A stretch of 64,000 nucleotides of DNA from NCBI GenBank assembly GCA_003148945.1, contig QGGY01000020.1, positions 41,161 through 105,160 on the forward strand, given 5' to 3'. The DNA is from Murimonas intestini (lineage in GTDB: Bacteria; Bacillota; Clostridia; Lachnospirales; Lachnospiraceae). Positions within the stretch are counted from its first letter, which is position 1. The number at the start of each line of letters is the position of its first letter. Under the pieces are notes generated by a model. That model was not told the origin of the DNA. It worked only from the letters and a program-made list of their open reading frames with translations, and ran no database searches. The translations under genes and the position numbers were made by a program. Below are positions 13,110 to 22,196 of the stretch, in pieces.

Positions 13110-13560
13110 TGAATATTTCTCCTTACATTCCGATTAGGGTAAAATATTGGAATTTATCCACATTTTGGCCTATTTCCAAGCCAGATTCCTGATTTTGGAC
13201 GCAATGAGGCCACTGCCTCTGGATATAATATTAAACTAATTTCTGCAATTTATCAATCAAAAATTTTAGAATTGTGAGTAACTTTCCTGATTATGTGGAT
13301 AACATCCCGTGGAAAAGCGGTGGACAAGGGTGTGGATAGATGTGAATGCATGTGATTATAGGTTTTGGTTTCCACATAGATGTGAATAACTGTGAAAATG
13401 TGTATTAACATAGCTGAGACCTTGAAAATAAAGGATATGTGAATAATTATCAATATATTTTCACAGCTGGTCCAAAAGTTATGCACAAGTTATCCACATT
13501 GTGTGGATAACGTTACGTAAACTGGTGTGGATAGTGGAAATTATTTTTAAAAAATATAAA
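13110..13560. other. Origin of replication oriC, DnaA-box cluster
   Basis: The dnaA-rpmH gap holds exact DnaA boxes at 13154-13162 and 13490-13498 (TTATCCACA) and at 13294-13302 and 13502-13510 (TGTGGATAA). One-mismatch forms occur at 13331-13339, 13381-13389, 13438-13446, 13479-13487 and 13526-13534. The boxes are densest at 13479-13534 and face an A/T run that begins near 13539, the likely unwinding element. Several further TGTG-rich stretches lie between. No convincing gene is present; a 77-codon frame here is just repeated box sequence. Confidence 0.9.
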
Positions 13561-13576
13561 AAAATCAAGTATTTAC

Positions 13577-13605
13577 TTGACTTCCCATAATTTTATGAAT
13601 ATAAT
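13577..13605 (+). promoter_or_regulatory. Promoter of rpmH-rnpA operon
   Basis: TTGACT at 13577-13582, a 17-base spacer, then TATAAT at 13600-13605, close to the housekeeping consensus. A perfect small palindrome (TCAAGTA-TT-TACTTGA, 13565-13580) overlaps the -35 box. The promoter lies about 80 bases before the rpmH start and adjoins the oriC AT-rich region. Confidence 0.75.
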
Positions 13606-13684
13606 TGAAATGATGTTTTTTAACAAAAAAAACTGTTTACCATTTCGAATAGATATGAGGGGCAGATAAAGGAGGTGCCAGATT

Positions 13685-13819
13685 ATGAAAATGACATTCC
13701 AACCAAAAAAACGCTCAAGATCAAAAGTTCATGGATTCAGAGCTAGGATGAGTACAAAAGGCGGAAGAAAAGTTTTAGCTGCCAGAAGAGCAAAAGGAAG
13801 AAAAACATTATCAGCATAG
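13685..13819 (+). CDS. rpmH: 50S ribosomal protein L34
   Basis: A 44-residue, strongly basic protein beginning [18 protein letters not shown] and ending [11 protein letters not shown], the standard L34 pattern. It has an AAAGGAGGTG ribosome-binding site just upstream. It is the first gene to the right of oriC and is followed after 54 bases by rnpA, the universal bacterial pairing. It is a structural protein of the large ribosomal subunit. Confidence 0.97.
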   Translation: MKMTFQPKKRSRSKVHGFRARMSTKGGRKVLAARRAKGRKTLSA

Positions 13820-13873
13820 GCCGCATATTTGTGGCCTTTTCTTCTCTTTGTAAAACTTGATAAGGATGGCTTT

Positions 13874-14218
13874 ATGAAATTTTCAGAATCGTTGAAAAAG
13901 AACAGGGATTTCCAGACGGTATACAGGAAAGGCAGTTCCAGAGCTAATAAATATCTGGTGATGTATATTGCCGAAAATAACCTGGAGAGGAACCGTTTGG
14001 GGATATCTGTAAGTAAGAAGGTCGGGAACAGTGTCGTGAGACATCATCTGACAAGACTGTTAAGGGAAAGCTATCGCCTGCATGAAGAAGAGTTTAAATG
14101 TGGATATGATATAATAACAGTTGCCAGGCCCACAGCAAAGAGTATAAGCTACAGGGAAATGGAGAGTGCGCTTCTGCATCTGGCCGGGCTTCATAAAATA
14201 TTAACAGAAAAGATCTGA
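13874..14218 (+). CDS. rnpA: Ribonuclease P protein component
   Basis: A 114-residue basic protein that assists the RNase P RNA in trimming tRNA 5' leaders. The RNR signature region is seen as [31 protein letters not shown] chose ATG 13874 ([13 protein letters not shown]) because the family begins there and AAGGATGG precedes it; an upstream TTG at 13829 would add 15 unrelated residues. The stop overlaps the next start (TGATG), so translation is coupled to yidD. Confidence 0.95.
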   Translation: MKFSESLKKNRDFQTVYRKGSSRANKYLVMYIAENNLERNRLGISVSKKVGNSVVRHHLTRLLRESYRLHEEEFKCGYDIITVARPTAKSISYREMESALLHLAGLHKILTEKI

Positions 14219-14433
14219 TGGATATGAAAAAAATATTAATCACTATGATTAAATTATATAGAAAATATTTATCACCACTAAAGAGGACAAAATGCCCTTA
14301 TATTCCTACCTGTTCTACATACGGGCTGGAAGCGATTGAGAAATATGGTGCAATTAAAGGAACGATTCTGGCCTGCTGGAGAATACTGCGGTGTAATCCG
14401 TTTTCAAAGGGCGGTTATGATCCGGTTCCGTAA
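14218..14433 (+). CDS. yidD: Membrane protein insertion efficiency factor YidD
   Basis: A 71-residue protein of the YidD/DUF37 family. It has the diagnostic pattern [31 protein letters not shown], with conserved cysteines, and [13 protein letters not shown] at the end. It is thought to act at the membrane face near YidC during protein insertion. It overlaps rnpA by one base and precedes yidC by 39 bases. Confidence 0.94.
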   Translation: MDMKKILITMIKLYRKYLSPLKRTKCPYIPTCSTYGLEAIEKYGAIKGTILACWRILRCNPFSKGGYDPVP

Positions 14434-14472
14434 AATCCGTAGAAGAGGTAAGAATCAGGAGGAACAATCACA

Positions 14473-15738
14473 ATGTTATTAACAAAGAGTACAACATTTA
14501 TTCTGGGACCGATAGCCAGTGTCCTGGGCTATATTATGAATGCCATTTTCAGCTTCTTAAGCTTGATGACAATTCAGAATATAGGTCTCACAATTATTTT
14601 GTTTACATTTATCATCTATATGCTGATGATGCCGCTGACAATTAAGCAGCAGAAATTTTCAAAGCTTTCAGCTAAGATGAACCCGGAACTTCAGGCAATA
14701 CAGAAGAAATATAAAGATAAAAAGGACCAGGCGTCCATGATGAAGATGAATGAGGAGACCCAGGCAGTTTATGGGAAGTATGGCGTGTCTCCTATGGGAA
14801 GCTGTCTCCAGCTTTTGATTCAGATGCCGATCCTCTTTGCATTGTATAAAGTAATCTGGAATGTGCCGGCATACGTTACACAGGTAAAAGATGCGTTTAT
14901 CCCCCTGGTGGACAAGCTGGCTGGCAATAGTGCAGCTCAGACATTTTTAAATGATTATGCAGCCCAGGCCCAGGTCAACTTTGAAAAGATGGGCTTTACA
15001 GCTGATTCCATTGTGGATGTCCTCTATAAGTTTAAACCGGAAAACTGGACAGCGCTTTCATCTCAGTTTCCTGATCTGTCATCAGTAATAGGCAGTGTTC
15101 AGGGGCAAGTGGACCACATGAACTATTTCCTGGGACTGAATATAGCAGATTCACCGTTCAGTATTATACAGAGCGGTATGGCTTCAGGAGCAATCTTGCT
15201 TGTAATAGGGGCGCTTCTTGTACCTGTTCTGGCAGGTGTGACTCAGTGGCTTAATACAAAGCTGATTCCTCAGGCTGATACGGGCAACCAGAATACAGGC
15301 ACTATGGGCAATACCATGAAAACAATGAATACAGTAATGCCTATCATGTCAGCTGTATTTTGTTTTACACTTCCTGTAGGTATGGGCTTATACTGGATCG
15401 CAGGTGCTGTAATACGTTCTGTCCAGCAGGTGATCGTGAACAAGCATATGGACAAAGTGGATGTGGATGAGCTTGTTAAGAAGAATCTGGATAAAGTTAA
15501 TAAGAAACGTGCTAAACAGGGGCTGCCGCCTCAGAAGATTACAAATCAGGCAAAAACTAATGTAAAGAATATCCAGAATCCTCAGAACAGCCAGAAAAAG
15601 CAGATCACTGCTGAGGAAAGAGCAAAAACCATTGAGAAGTCTACAGAGTACTACAAGAGCGGCAGTGCGAAGCCGGGAAGCATTGCGTCTAAGGCGAGGA
15701 TGGTAGAACAGTTCAACGAGAAGAATAAGAAAAAATAA
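14473..15738 (+). CDS. yidC: Membrane protein insertase YidC/Oxa1
   Basis: A 421-residue polytopic membrane insertase. It has an N-terminal hydrophobic segment, the conserved 60-kDa inner-membrane-protein core (PLTIKQQKFSKLSAKMNPELQAIQKKY), a cytoplasmic helical hairpin, and later membrane segments around residues 100-125, 230-265 and 285-310. The C-terminal tail is very basic (about residues 330-421), as in ribosome-binding Oxa1-like proteins. The ribosome-binding site is AGGAGG. It is longer than Bacillus SpoIIIJ because of the periplasmic-side loop after residue 130 and the basic tail. It lies in the rpmH-rnpA-yidD-yidC-khpB cluster. Confidence 0.95.
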   Translation: MLLTKSTTFILGPIASVLGYIMNAIFSFLSLMTIQNIGLTIILFTFIIYMLMMPLTIKQQKFSKLSAKMNPELQAIQKKYKDKKDQASMMKMNEETQAVYGKYGVSPMGSCLQLLIQMPILFALYKVIWNVPAYVTQVKDAFIPLVDKLAGNSAAQTFLNDYAAQAQVNFEKMGFTADSIVDVLYKFKPENWTALSSQFPDLSSVIGSVQGQVDHMNYFLGLNIADSPFSIIQSGMASGAILLVIGALLVPVLAGVTQWLNTKLIPQADTGNQNTGTMGNTMKTMNTVMPIMSAVFCFTLPVGMGLYWIAGAVIRSVQQVIVNKHMDKVDVDELVKKNLDKVNKKRAKQGLPPQKITNQAKTNVKNIQNPQNSQKKQITAEERAKTIEKSTEYYKSGSAKPGSIASKARMVEQFNEKNKKK

Positions 15739-15754
15739 ATTAGGAGGGCTTGTT

Positions 15755-16585
15755 ATGGAGGAGTATATCAGAGTTTCAGCGAAGACTGTGGACGATGCTA
15801 TAACAGAAGCATTGATTCAGCTGGAAACCACCAGTGATAACATTGAGTATGAAGTGCTTGAAACTGGAAGTTCAGGATTTTTCGGTATAGGCAGCAAGCC
15901 GGCTGTTATCAGAGCCAGAAGAAAGAAATCTGAGGATGAGCTGTTTGCTGAACTTAAGCTTCAGGAAGAGAAGAAGGCTGAAGTCAGGAAGCAGGAGGCC
16001 AGAAAACCGGAGCCGAAGAGACAGGAAGTAAAGAAATCTGAGCCCAGGAAACAGGAAATCAAAAGAGAAGAGAAAAAAGAAGAGCCTAAAAAAACAGACG
16101 TCAGAAAGACAGAACCGAAAGTCCCCGTAAATGAAGAAGAAGCAATTTCCCGTGCCAAAAAGTTTTTAGATGATGTCTTTAAGTCAATGGACATGAATGT
16201 GCAGATAAACGCCGTGTTTGAAGATGACAATATGATCGTAGATCTTTCAGGCGATGATATGGGAATATTGATTGGAAAAAGAGGACAGACGCTTGATTCA
16301 CTTCAGTATCTGACCAGCCTTGTTGTAAATAAAGGGAAATCAGCGTATGTAAGGGTTAAAGTGGATACTGAGAATTACCGGAACAGAAGGAAGGAAACTC
16401 TTGAGAACCTTGCAAGGAACATTGCAGGAAAAGTAAAGAGGACCAGAAAGCCGGTGTTCCTTGAGCCTATGAATCCGTATGAGAGAAGGATCATACATTC
16501 CGCGCTTCAGAACGATCCTTATGTGTCAACACACAGCGAGGGTGAAGAGCCTTACCGCAAGGTTGTAATTACTTTAAAAAAATAA
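15755..16585 (+). CDS. khpB: RNA-binding protein KhpB (Jag)
   Basis: A 276-residue protein with a Jag N-terminal domain (about residues 1-52), a long low-complexity linker rich in Lys, Glu, Arg and Pro (about 60-125), a KH domain with IGKRGQTLDSLQYL, and a C-terminal R3H domain with the R-x3-H motif in RRIIHSALQ. KhpB partners with KhpA to bind RNA and affects cell elongation and division in streptococci. The linker repeats short units of the form KKSEPRKQE and probably expands by slippage. It is 16 bases after yidC. Confidence 0.93.
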   Translation: MEEYIRVSAKTVDDAITEALIQLETTSDNIEYEVLETGSSGFFGIGSKPAVIRARRKKSEDELFAELKLQEEKKAEVRKQEARKPEPKRQEVKKSEPRKQEIKREEKKEEPKKTDVRKTEPKVPVNEEEAISRAKKFLDDVFKSMDMNVQINAVFEDDNMIVDLSGDDMGILIGKRGQTLDSLQYLTSLVVNKGKSAYVRVKVDTENYRNRRKETLENLARNIAGKVKRTRKPVFLEPMNPYERRIIHSALQNDPYVSTHSEGEEPYRKVVITLKK

Positions 16586-16602
16586 ATACAGCAGTATATA
16601 AG

Positions 16603-16677
16603 AGAATGTTATTCCTGGTCAAAGCACGAATAATCAATAGGATTGGTTAATTATGCCCGGAAATAACATTCTTTTTT
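16603..16677 (+). terminator. Long two-segment hairpin with T-run after khpB
   Basis: The outer arms AGAATGTTATT(C)C and GGAAATAACATTCT pair at 16603-16615 and 16659-16672. The inner arms AATAATCAAT and ATTGGTTAATT form a second helix. The 3' side runs into six T residues. It is much longer than a usual intrinsic terminator and ends seven bases before the mnmE ribosome-binding site, so it could also act as an mnmE leader structure. Confidence 0.6.
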
Positions 16678-16696
16678 AGTGTCAGGAGGTATTTTT

Positions 16697-18073
16697 ATGC
16701 AGGGAGATACAATAGCGGCTGTCTCTACGGCCATGAGCAGTTCAGGGATAGGCATAATCAGGATAAGCGGGAGTGAATCATTTGCCATCGCTGACAGGAT
16801 CTACAGTTCAAAGGGTGGCAGGAAGAGGCTGTCTGACCAGAAATCCCATACTATACATTACGGTTTTATAAAAGACGGGGATGAGGTAATAGATGAAGTA
16901 CTTGTGATGCTGATGAGAGGGCCAAGGAGTTACACCGCCGAGGATACAGTTGAAATAAACTGCCACGGAGGTGTCTACGCTATGAGGAGGGTCCTTGATA
17001 CAGCTGTAAAAAACGGGGCCAGACCTGCAGAGCCGGGAGAGTTTACTAAGAGAGCTTTTTTGAATGGAAGACTTGACCTGTCCCAGGCAGAGGCCGTCAT
17101 GGATATTATACAGGCTAAAAATGAATATGCGCTAAAGAGTTCTCTCAGCCAGTTGAAGGGGTCTGTGAGGGAGGCAGTCAGGAGCATCAGGGAGAAGATC
17201 ATATATCATATTGCATATATTGAGTCAGCCCTTGATGATCCGGAGCATATCAGTCTGGAGGGATATCCCGGAGAACTGGACAGTGTAGTTGATGAACTGC
17301 AGGGAAAGCTGGGCAGGCTGATTGATTCTGCTGAGGACGGCAGGGTCATGGCAGAGGGCATCCGGACAGTCATAGTGGGCAAACCAAATGCAGGCAAGTC
17401 TTCTCTTATGAATCTGCTTGTGGGGGAAGAGAGAGCCATCGTCACTGACATAGCGGGGACCACAAGAGATATCCTGGAGGAGAATATAAGCCTGTCAGGC
17501 ATCAGCCTGAACATAATAGATACGGCAGGGATCAGGGATACAAAGGATGTGGTGGAACAGATCGGCGTATCCAGGGCAAAGGAGTATGCGAAGGATGCAG
17601 ATCTCATCATTTATGTAGTGGATGCATCTACTGGTCTCGATGACAATGATGAGCAGATCATAGAGATGCTCAGAGGAAGGCAGGCTATCGTACTGTTAAA
17701 TAAAGCAGATCTGGAGGCTGTTACTACAGAAGAGATGCTCTCTGATAAGGTGGAAGGACCTGTCATATCTATATCAGTTAAAGAAAATACAGGAATCGGA
17801 GAGCTGGAAAACCAGCTGAAGAGTATGTTTTATAAAGGAGATATTTCCTTTAATGATGAGGTGTATATTACTAATATAAGGCATAAGGCGGCTCTTGTCA
17901 GCGCTAAAGAGAGTCTTTCTCAGGTGAGGGACAGCATAGCAGTGGGAATGCCGGAGGATTTTTATTCTATAGACCTGATGAGCGCCTATGAAGAGCTTGG
18001 AACTATTATAGGTGAGAGTGTCGGGGAAGACCTTGTAAATGAAATATTCAGCAAATTCTGCATGGGTAAGTGA
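16697..18073 (+). CDS. mnmE: tRNA modification GTPase MnmE
   Basis: A 458-residue GTPase that with MnmG makes the cmnm5 modification of wobble uridine 34. The N-terminal folate-binding domain begins MQGDTIAAVSTA. The G domain sits inside the helical domain, with G1 GKPNAGKSS, G2 TTRD, G3 DTAG and G4 NKAD. The C-terminus is FCMGK, a variant of the usual C-I-G-K with the key cysteine kept. I use ATG 16697, which has AGGAGGT at the right spacing, rather than the GTG at 16679. Confidence 0.95.
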   Translation: MQGDTIAAVSTAMSSSGIGIIRISGSESFAIADRIYSSKGGRKRLSDQKSHTIHYGFIKDGDEVIDEVLVMLMRGPRSYTAEDTVEINCHGGVYAMRRVLDTAVKNGARPAEPGEFTKRAFLNGRLDLSQAEAVMDIIQAKNEYALKSSLSQLKGSVREAVRSIREKIIYHIAYIESALDDPEHISLEGYPGELDSVVDELQGKLGRLIDSAEDGRVMAEGIRTVIVGKPNAGKSSLMNLLVGEERAIVTDIAGTTRDILEENISLSGISLNIIDTAGIRDTKDVVEQIGVSRAKEYAKDADLIIYVVDASTGLDDNDEQIIEMLRGRQAIVLLNKADLEAVTTEEMLSDKVEGPVISISVKENTGIGELENQLKSMFYKGDISFNDEVYITNIRHKAALVSAKESLSQVRDSIAVGMPEDFYSIDLMSAYEELGTIIGESVGEDLVNEIFSKFCMGK

Positions 18074-18130
18074 AAAGGAGGGGCGGCAGCCGTCAGATGA
18101 GGCTGCCGTTTCAGAGAAAGGAAAAGACAG

Positions 18131-20020
18131 ATGAACACGTTGGTTGAAAATACAGATATTGTTGTGGTGGGAGCAGGACATGCAGGCTGTGAGGCGGCGC
18201 TGGCATGTGCAAGGCTGGGGCTGGATACCATAGTATTTACTGTCAGTGTAGACAGTATTGCGCTGATGCCCTGTAATCCTAATATCGGCGGCAGCTCAAA
18301 GGGACACCTGGTCAGGGAGATAGACGCCCTGGGAGGCGAGATGGGCAAAAATATAGACAGGACATTCATACAGTCTAAGATGCTCAATAAATCAAAAGGG
18401 CCGGCAGTACATTCACTCAGGGCGCAGGCGGACAAGGCAGAGTACAGCAGGAGAATGAGGAAAATCCTTGAAAATACCGACCATCTTCAGATCGTTCAGG
18501 CAGAGGTGACGGAGATCATTGTAGAAGACGGTGTGTTAAAAGGGGTAAAGACATATTCCGGAGCTGTATATAACTGCAGGGCATGTATACTCTGTACAGG
18601 CACGTATTTAAAGGCCAGGTGTATATATGGGGATGTGAGTACCTATACAGGGCCAAACGGCCTTCAGGCTGCAAACTATCTGACAGATTCACTAAAGGCA
18701 AATGGGGTGGAGATGTACAGGTTTAAGACAGGGACGCCGGCCAGGATAGATAAAAGATCTGTAGATTTTTCTAAGATGGAAGAGCAGTTCGGGGATGAGA
18801 GGATAGTACCGTTTTCTTTTTCTACTGACCCTGAAGAGGTTCAGATCGAACAGGAATCCTGTTGGCTGACTTATACAAATAAAAAGACACATGAGATAAT
18901 ACGTGCAAATCTGGACAGATCACCTCTGTATTCAGGTATGATAGAAGGTACCGGCCCCAGGTACTGTCCGTCCATAGAAGATAAAGTGGTTAAATTCGCG
19001 GATAAGGACAGACATCAGGTTTTTATTGAGCCAGAAGGCCTGCACACAAATGAAATGTATGTGGGAGGGATGTCCAGCTCACTGCCGGAGGATGTCCAGC
19101 ATGAAATGTATCACTCTGTGCCTGGGCTTGAGAATGCAAAAATAGTGAGAAATGCGTATGCTATAGAATATGACTGTATCAATCCCAGACAGCTGTCAGC
19201 CACTCTTGAGTTTAAATCTATAAGAGGACTGTTCAGCGGAGGTCAATTCAATGGAAGCTCTGGGTATGAGGAGGCAGCTGCCCAGGGACTTGTAGCAGGC
19301 ATAAATGCTGCACTGGAAGTAAAAGGCAGGGAACAGATCATTCTGGACCGTTCACAATCTTATATAGGAGTTTTGATAGATGATCTTGTTACAAAAGAGA
19401 ACAGAGAGCCATACAGGATGATGACATCAAGATCAGAGTACAGGCTTCTGCTGAGACAGGACAATGCCGATCTGAGGCTGACACCTGTGGGGCATGAGGC
19501 AGGGCTTGTCTCAGACGAGGTATACAGGGCTCTGCTGGAAAAAAAGAAGATGATAGAAGATGAGATAAACCGTGTGGAGAATCTCCATGTAGGGGCAAAT
19601 AAGACGGTGCAGAGCTTCCTTGAGGCCCACGGCAGCACACCTCTTAAGACAAGTGTCACTATGGGAGATCTTGTAAGGCGCCCTGAGCTGGATTATGAGA
19701 TGCTTAAGGAAATAGATGAGGACAGGCCCGAACTGCCCTGGCAGGCAGGAGAGCAGGTAAATATAAATATTAAGTACGAGGGATATATAAAACGCCAGTT
19801 AAAGCAGGTAGAGCAGTTCAGGAAGCTGGAGGAAAAGAAGATACCGCCGGATATTGACTATGATGATATACAGAGTCTGCGCATCGAAGCGAGACAGAAG
19901 CTCAAGCTGTATGGTCCGGTTTCAATAGGGCAGGCTTCCAGAATATCGGGTGTATCGCCAGCGGATATCTCAGTTTTACTCGTATATCTGGAGCAGAGAA
20001 GATACAGAGGAGGGCAGTAG
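18131..20020 (+). CDS. mnmG: tRNA uridine-5-carboxymethylaminomethyl modification enzyme MnmG
   Basis: The 629-residue FAD-dependent partner of MnmE. The Rossmann motif [13 protein letters not shown] is at the N-terminus. The signatures [23 protein letters not shown] and [20 protein letters not shown] are intact. The C-terminal helical domain ends with the typical [20 protein letters not shown]. It follows mnmE by 57 bases and is separated from rsmG by a single base, so the three genes form an operon. Confidence 0.96.
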   Translation: MNTLVENTDIVVVGAGHAGCEAALACARLGLDTIVFTVSVDSIALMPCNPNIGGSSKGHLVREIDALGGEMGKNIDRTFIQSKMLNKSKGPAVHSLRAQADKAEYSRRMRKILENTDHLQIVQAEVTEIIVEDGVLKGVKTYSGAVYNCRACILCTGTYLKARCIYGDVSTYTGPNGLQAANYLTDSLKANGVEMYRFKTGTPARIDKRSVDFSKMEEQFGDERIVPFSFSTDPEEVQIEQESCWLTYTNKKTHEIIRANLDRSPLYSGMIEGTGPRYCPSIEDKVVKFADKDRHQVFIEPEGLHTNEMYVGGMSSSLPEDVQHEMYHSVPGLENAKIVRNAYAIEYDCINPRQLSATLEFKSIRGLFSGGQFNGSSGYEEAAAQGLVAGINAALEVKGREQIILDRSQSYIGVLIDDLVTKENREPYRMMTSRSEYRLLLRQDNADLRLTPVGHEAGLVSDEVYRALLEKKKMIEDEINRVENLHVGANKTVQSFLEAHGSTPLKTSVTMGDLVRRPELDYEMLKEIDEDRPELPWQAGEQVNINIKYEGYIKRQLKQVEQFRKLEEKKIPPDIDYDDIQSLRIEARQKLKLYGPVSIGQASRISGVSPADISVLLVYLEQRRYRGGQ

Positions 20021-20021
20021 T

Positions 20022-20750
20022 ATGGAGAAGATAGAAAAGAACCACGTTTTGACGGAAGGGTGTGAATCTCTGGGAATTCAGCTTTCTAAAAAACAGGAAG
20101 AACAGTTTGCAAATTATTACAACATATTGATTGAATGGAATCAAGTGATGAATCTCACAGGGATTACTGATTATGATGAGGTCATGAGAAAGCATTTTGT
20201 TGACAGTCTCTCAATAGTAAAAGCTATTGATATTAATAAACGCAGCGCTCTTTTGGACGTAGGAACCGGGGCAGGTTTTCCGGGCCTTCCACTGAAAATC
20301 GTGTATCCTCATCTGAGAGTTGTGCTTCTGGATTCTCTGAATAAAAGGATAAATTTTTTAAATGAAGTGACGGCAAAGCTGGGTCTTACAGGAATAGAGA
20401 CAATACATGGGAGAGCTGAGGACTATGCAAGGCAGAAGGACTACAGGGAGCAGTTTGATATTGTAGTATCCAGGGCGGTTGCAAATCTGGCATCACTGTC
20501 TGAATATTGTATACCGTATACAAAAAACAAGGGACTGTTTATATCATATAAATCGGGAAATGTGGATACAGAATACAAAGAGGCAAAAAAAGCAGTTTTT
20601 TTATTGGGGGGCAGAGAAAAAGAGGTAGTTAAATTTATGCTGCCGGGCAGTGATATAGAGAGAAGTCTGGTAGTTATAGAAAAGGTTAAGAGTACCCCTA
20701 AAACTTATCCCAGAAAAGCAGGACTTCCCGCCAAAGAACCCATAAAATAA
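20022..20750 (+). CDS. rsmG: 16S rRNA (guanine-527-N7)-methyltransferase RsmG
   Basis: A 242-residue SAM-dependent methyltransferase acting on 16S rRNA G527 near the decoding site. Its SAM-binding loop is LLDVGTGAGFPGLPLKI, and it has WNQVMNLTGI and VSRAVANL, all standard RsmG motifs. The start at 20022 is one base after the mnmG stop and uses an AGAGGAGGG site inside the end of mnmG. Loss of RsmG gives low-level streptomycin resistance in other bacteria. Confidence 0.95.
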   Translation: MEKIEKNHVLTEGCESLGIQLSKKQEEQFANYYNILIEWNQVMNLTGITDYDEVMRKHFVDSLSIVKAIDINKRSALLDVGTGAGFPGLPLKIVYPHLRVVLLDSLNKRINFLNEVTAKLGLTGIETIHGRAEDYARQKDYREQFDIVVSRAVANLASLSEYCIPYTKNKGLFISYKSGNVDTEYKEAKKAVFLLGGREKEVVKFMLPGSDIERSLVVIEKVKSTPKTYPRKAGLPAKEPIK

Positions 20751-20790
20751 ATGCAGGCTCAGCATCAAACACGCTCTGACGGGAATAAAT

Positions 20791-20844
20791 AAAAATACCG
20801 CTTCCCTCACTGTATATGTTAACAGTGCAGGAAGCGGTATTTTC
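20791..20844. terminator. Bidirectional terminator between rsmG and the hydrolase gene
   Basis: The arms AAAATACCGCTTCC and GGAAGCGGTATTTT, with additional CACTG/CAGTG pairing, are flanked by A and T runs on both sides. It can terminate the rsmG operon and the converging hydrolase gene. Confidence 0.85.
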
Positions 20845-20848
20845 TGTC

Positions 20849-21793
20849 TTATAAGAACAAACTCATATGCTGGTAAAGTTCATCTGGTGTTTCAAGCTGA
20901 GGCAGCATTTTAGCATCATTGATATAATCTGCTTCAATTGACGGATTCACAGCCAGATAACTATCGGCAACAGCGATACTGTCATCACGTTTTTTTCCGT
21001 TGATTATAAATATACTGTTATTGATCTCTTTTAATGCATGGCTTATATTTGCATTTACATAGAATCCATTCAGGCTGGAGAGAAGATATTTGCCGCCGCT
21101 TTTGCCAAGGTGTGCTGCTTCATGATAGGCGTCTATATAACGCTGCTGCAGTCTGAAAGGATTATATAAGTATTTTTCAGTAAAGCTATATTCTATATTG
21201 CTTCTGTTGACAATTATGTTGTATACGGCTGTTCCGATTATGGGCATATCCAGAATAAACTTAGTAACTTTTGATCTCTTACCGGGTATACTGCTGAGTT
21301 TCATAAGACTTTCCGGATTGATCATGACAATTCTGTTAAAGAGCGCGGGATCATTATGACAGGCCATCACAACAAAGCTGGAACTGATACCGGTTGCAGC
21401 GACATCTGTCTTCTGTCCAATCACCTGTTTTACAAAATCTGATACCAGCTGGACATAGAGAAAATTCGTATATGTCATGTTTGGTTTATCGGAACGTCCA
21501 CAGCCAATTAAATCAATCGCATACACAGTGTGATCTTTAGAAAATTTCCTGATTACTTCATGCCACTCATAGGCAGAAGAATACGGGGCTAAATCGTGGA
21601 TCAGCAGCAGAGGCGATCCACTCCCTGTTTTTGTATAATATATATTTCCAAAGCGCCAGTCAAAATGTTTTCCGGCACGTGGCTTTAGTAGATTATTCAC
21701 AGTTGCTGCAGCACTGATAAAGTGATTAATCAGGTGCAAAAGCCCCATTGCGAGAGTAGTTACGATAAACGTTGTTTTTACTTTGTTTTTCAT
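20849..21793 (-). CDS. Alpha/beta hydrolase-fold protein, catalytic triad incomplete
   Basis: A 314-residue protein with an N-terminal hydrophobic segment (about residues 8-30), likely a membrane anchor or uncleaved signal, then an alpha/beta hydrolase fold (PLLLIHDLAPYSSAYEW, YAIDLIGCGRSDKP). The nucleophile elbow reads GISSS (Ser137) rather than GxSxG. Where the catalytic histidine is expected, before LPQLETPDEL, the sequence is DAKM (Lys295), with no His-Pro-type motif. It may therefore be a non-catalytic or altered member, or use another residue. The gene stands alone, convergent to rsmG. Substrate unknown. Confidence 0.7.
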   Translation of the reverse strand: MKNKVKTTFIVTTLAMGLLHLINHFISAAATVNNLLKPRAGKHFDWRFGNIYYTKTGSGSPLLLIHDLAPYSSAYEWHEVIRKFSKDHTVYAIDLIGCGRSDKPNMTYTNFLYVQLVSDFVKQVIGQKTDVAATGISSSFVVMACHNDPALFNRIVMINPESLMKLSSIPGKRSKVTKFILDMPIIGTAVYNIIVNRSNIEYSFTEKYLYNPFRLQQRYIDAYHEAAHLGKSGGKYLLSSLNGFYVNANISHALKEINNSIFIINGKKRDDSIAVADSYLAVNPSIEADYINDAKMLPQLETPDELYQHMSLFL

Positions 21794-21887
21794 ATGGGTA
21801 ATGCACTCCTTTCAGATGAGAATATATAGTATATTATAGTCCAAAACGACCGAAGATACAATCTTTTTATTTACCTGTCGCGGGAGT

Positions 21888-22081
21888 CAAAGTTAGCTGA
21901 GTTACTGTTCACTCTGTGACCAGTAACACGCTTCGCGATGCACAGAAACGGCCAAAAGCGCCGTTTCGCGCTGCAGCCCTCGGGATTTTCGTGCAAAATA
22001 CGCACGAAAACACCTCGCGGGACGGTGACGTGTGAATGGTAACTCAGCTGGTTACTATTCACAGAGTGTACAGTAACTTTG
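21888..22081. repeat. Multi-hairpin intergenic palindromic element (type C)
   Basis: A non-coding element of about 194 bases. Its ends are inverted copies of each other (CAAAGTTA...TAACTTTG) and contain the unit GTTACTnTTCAC...GTG-CAGTAAC, itself nearly palindromic. Inside are further perfect hairpins (GAAACGGC/GCCGTTTC and TTTTCGTGC/GCACGAAAA). It is visibly more GC-rich than its surroundings. Its terminal GTTACT-type unit resembles the ends of the two repeats at 23181 and 28209. It fills most of the 403-base gap between the hydrolase and the next gene. Confidence 0.75.
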
Positions 22082-22196
22082 GCTATTCTGATTATAGGGT
22101 TTGCAAATATCTCTAAATTAAGCTATTATATATAATATGTAAAGAAACTTTAAAATCATGTGTTCTAAAATACCTGTGAAAGGAAGATGATATAAA

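Noticed and set aside
13253..13486. A 77-codon minus-strand frame inside oriC
   Set aside because: It is composed of repeated DnaA-box sequence and has no ribosome-binding site.
16000..16130. Repetitive Lys/Glu/Pro codons in khpB considered as a tandem DNA repeat or CRISPR-like array
   Set aside because: The units are irregular, lie in frame and form the known low-complexity linker of the protein. No CRISPR array was seen anywhere in the window.
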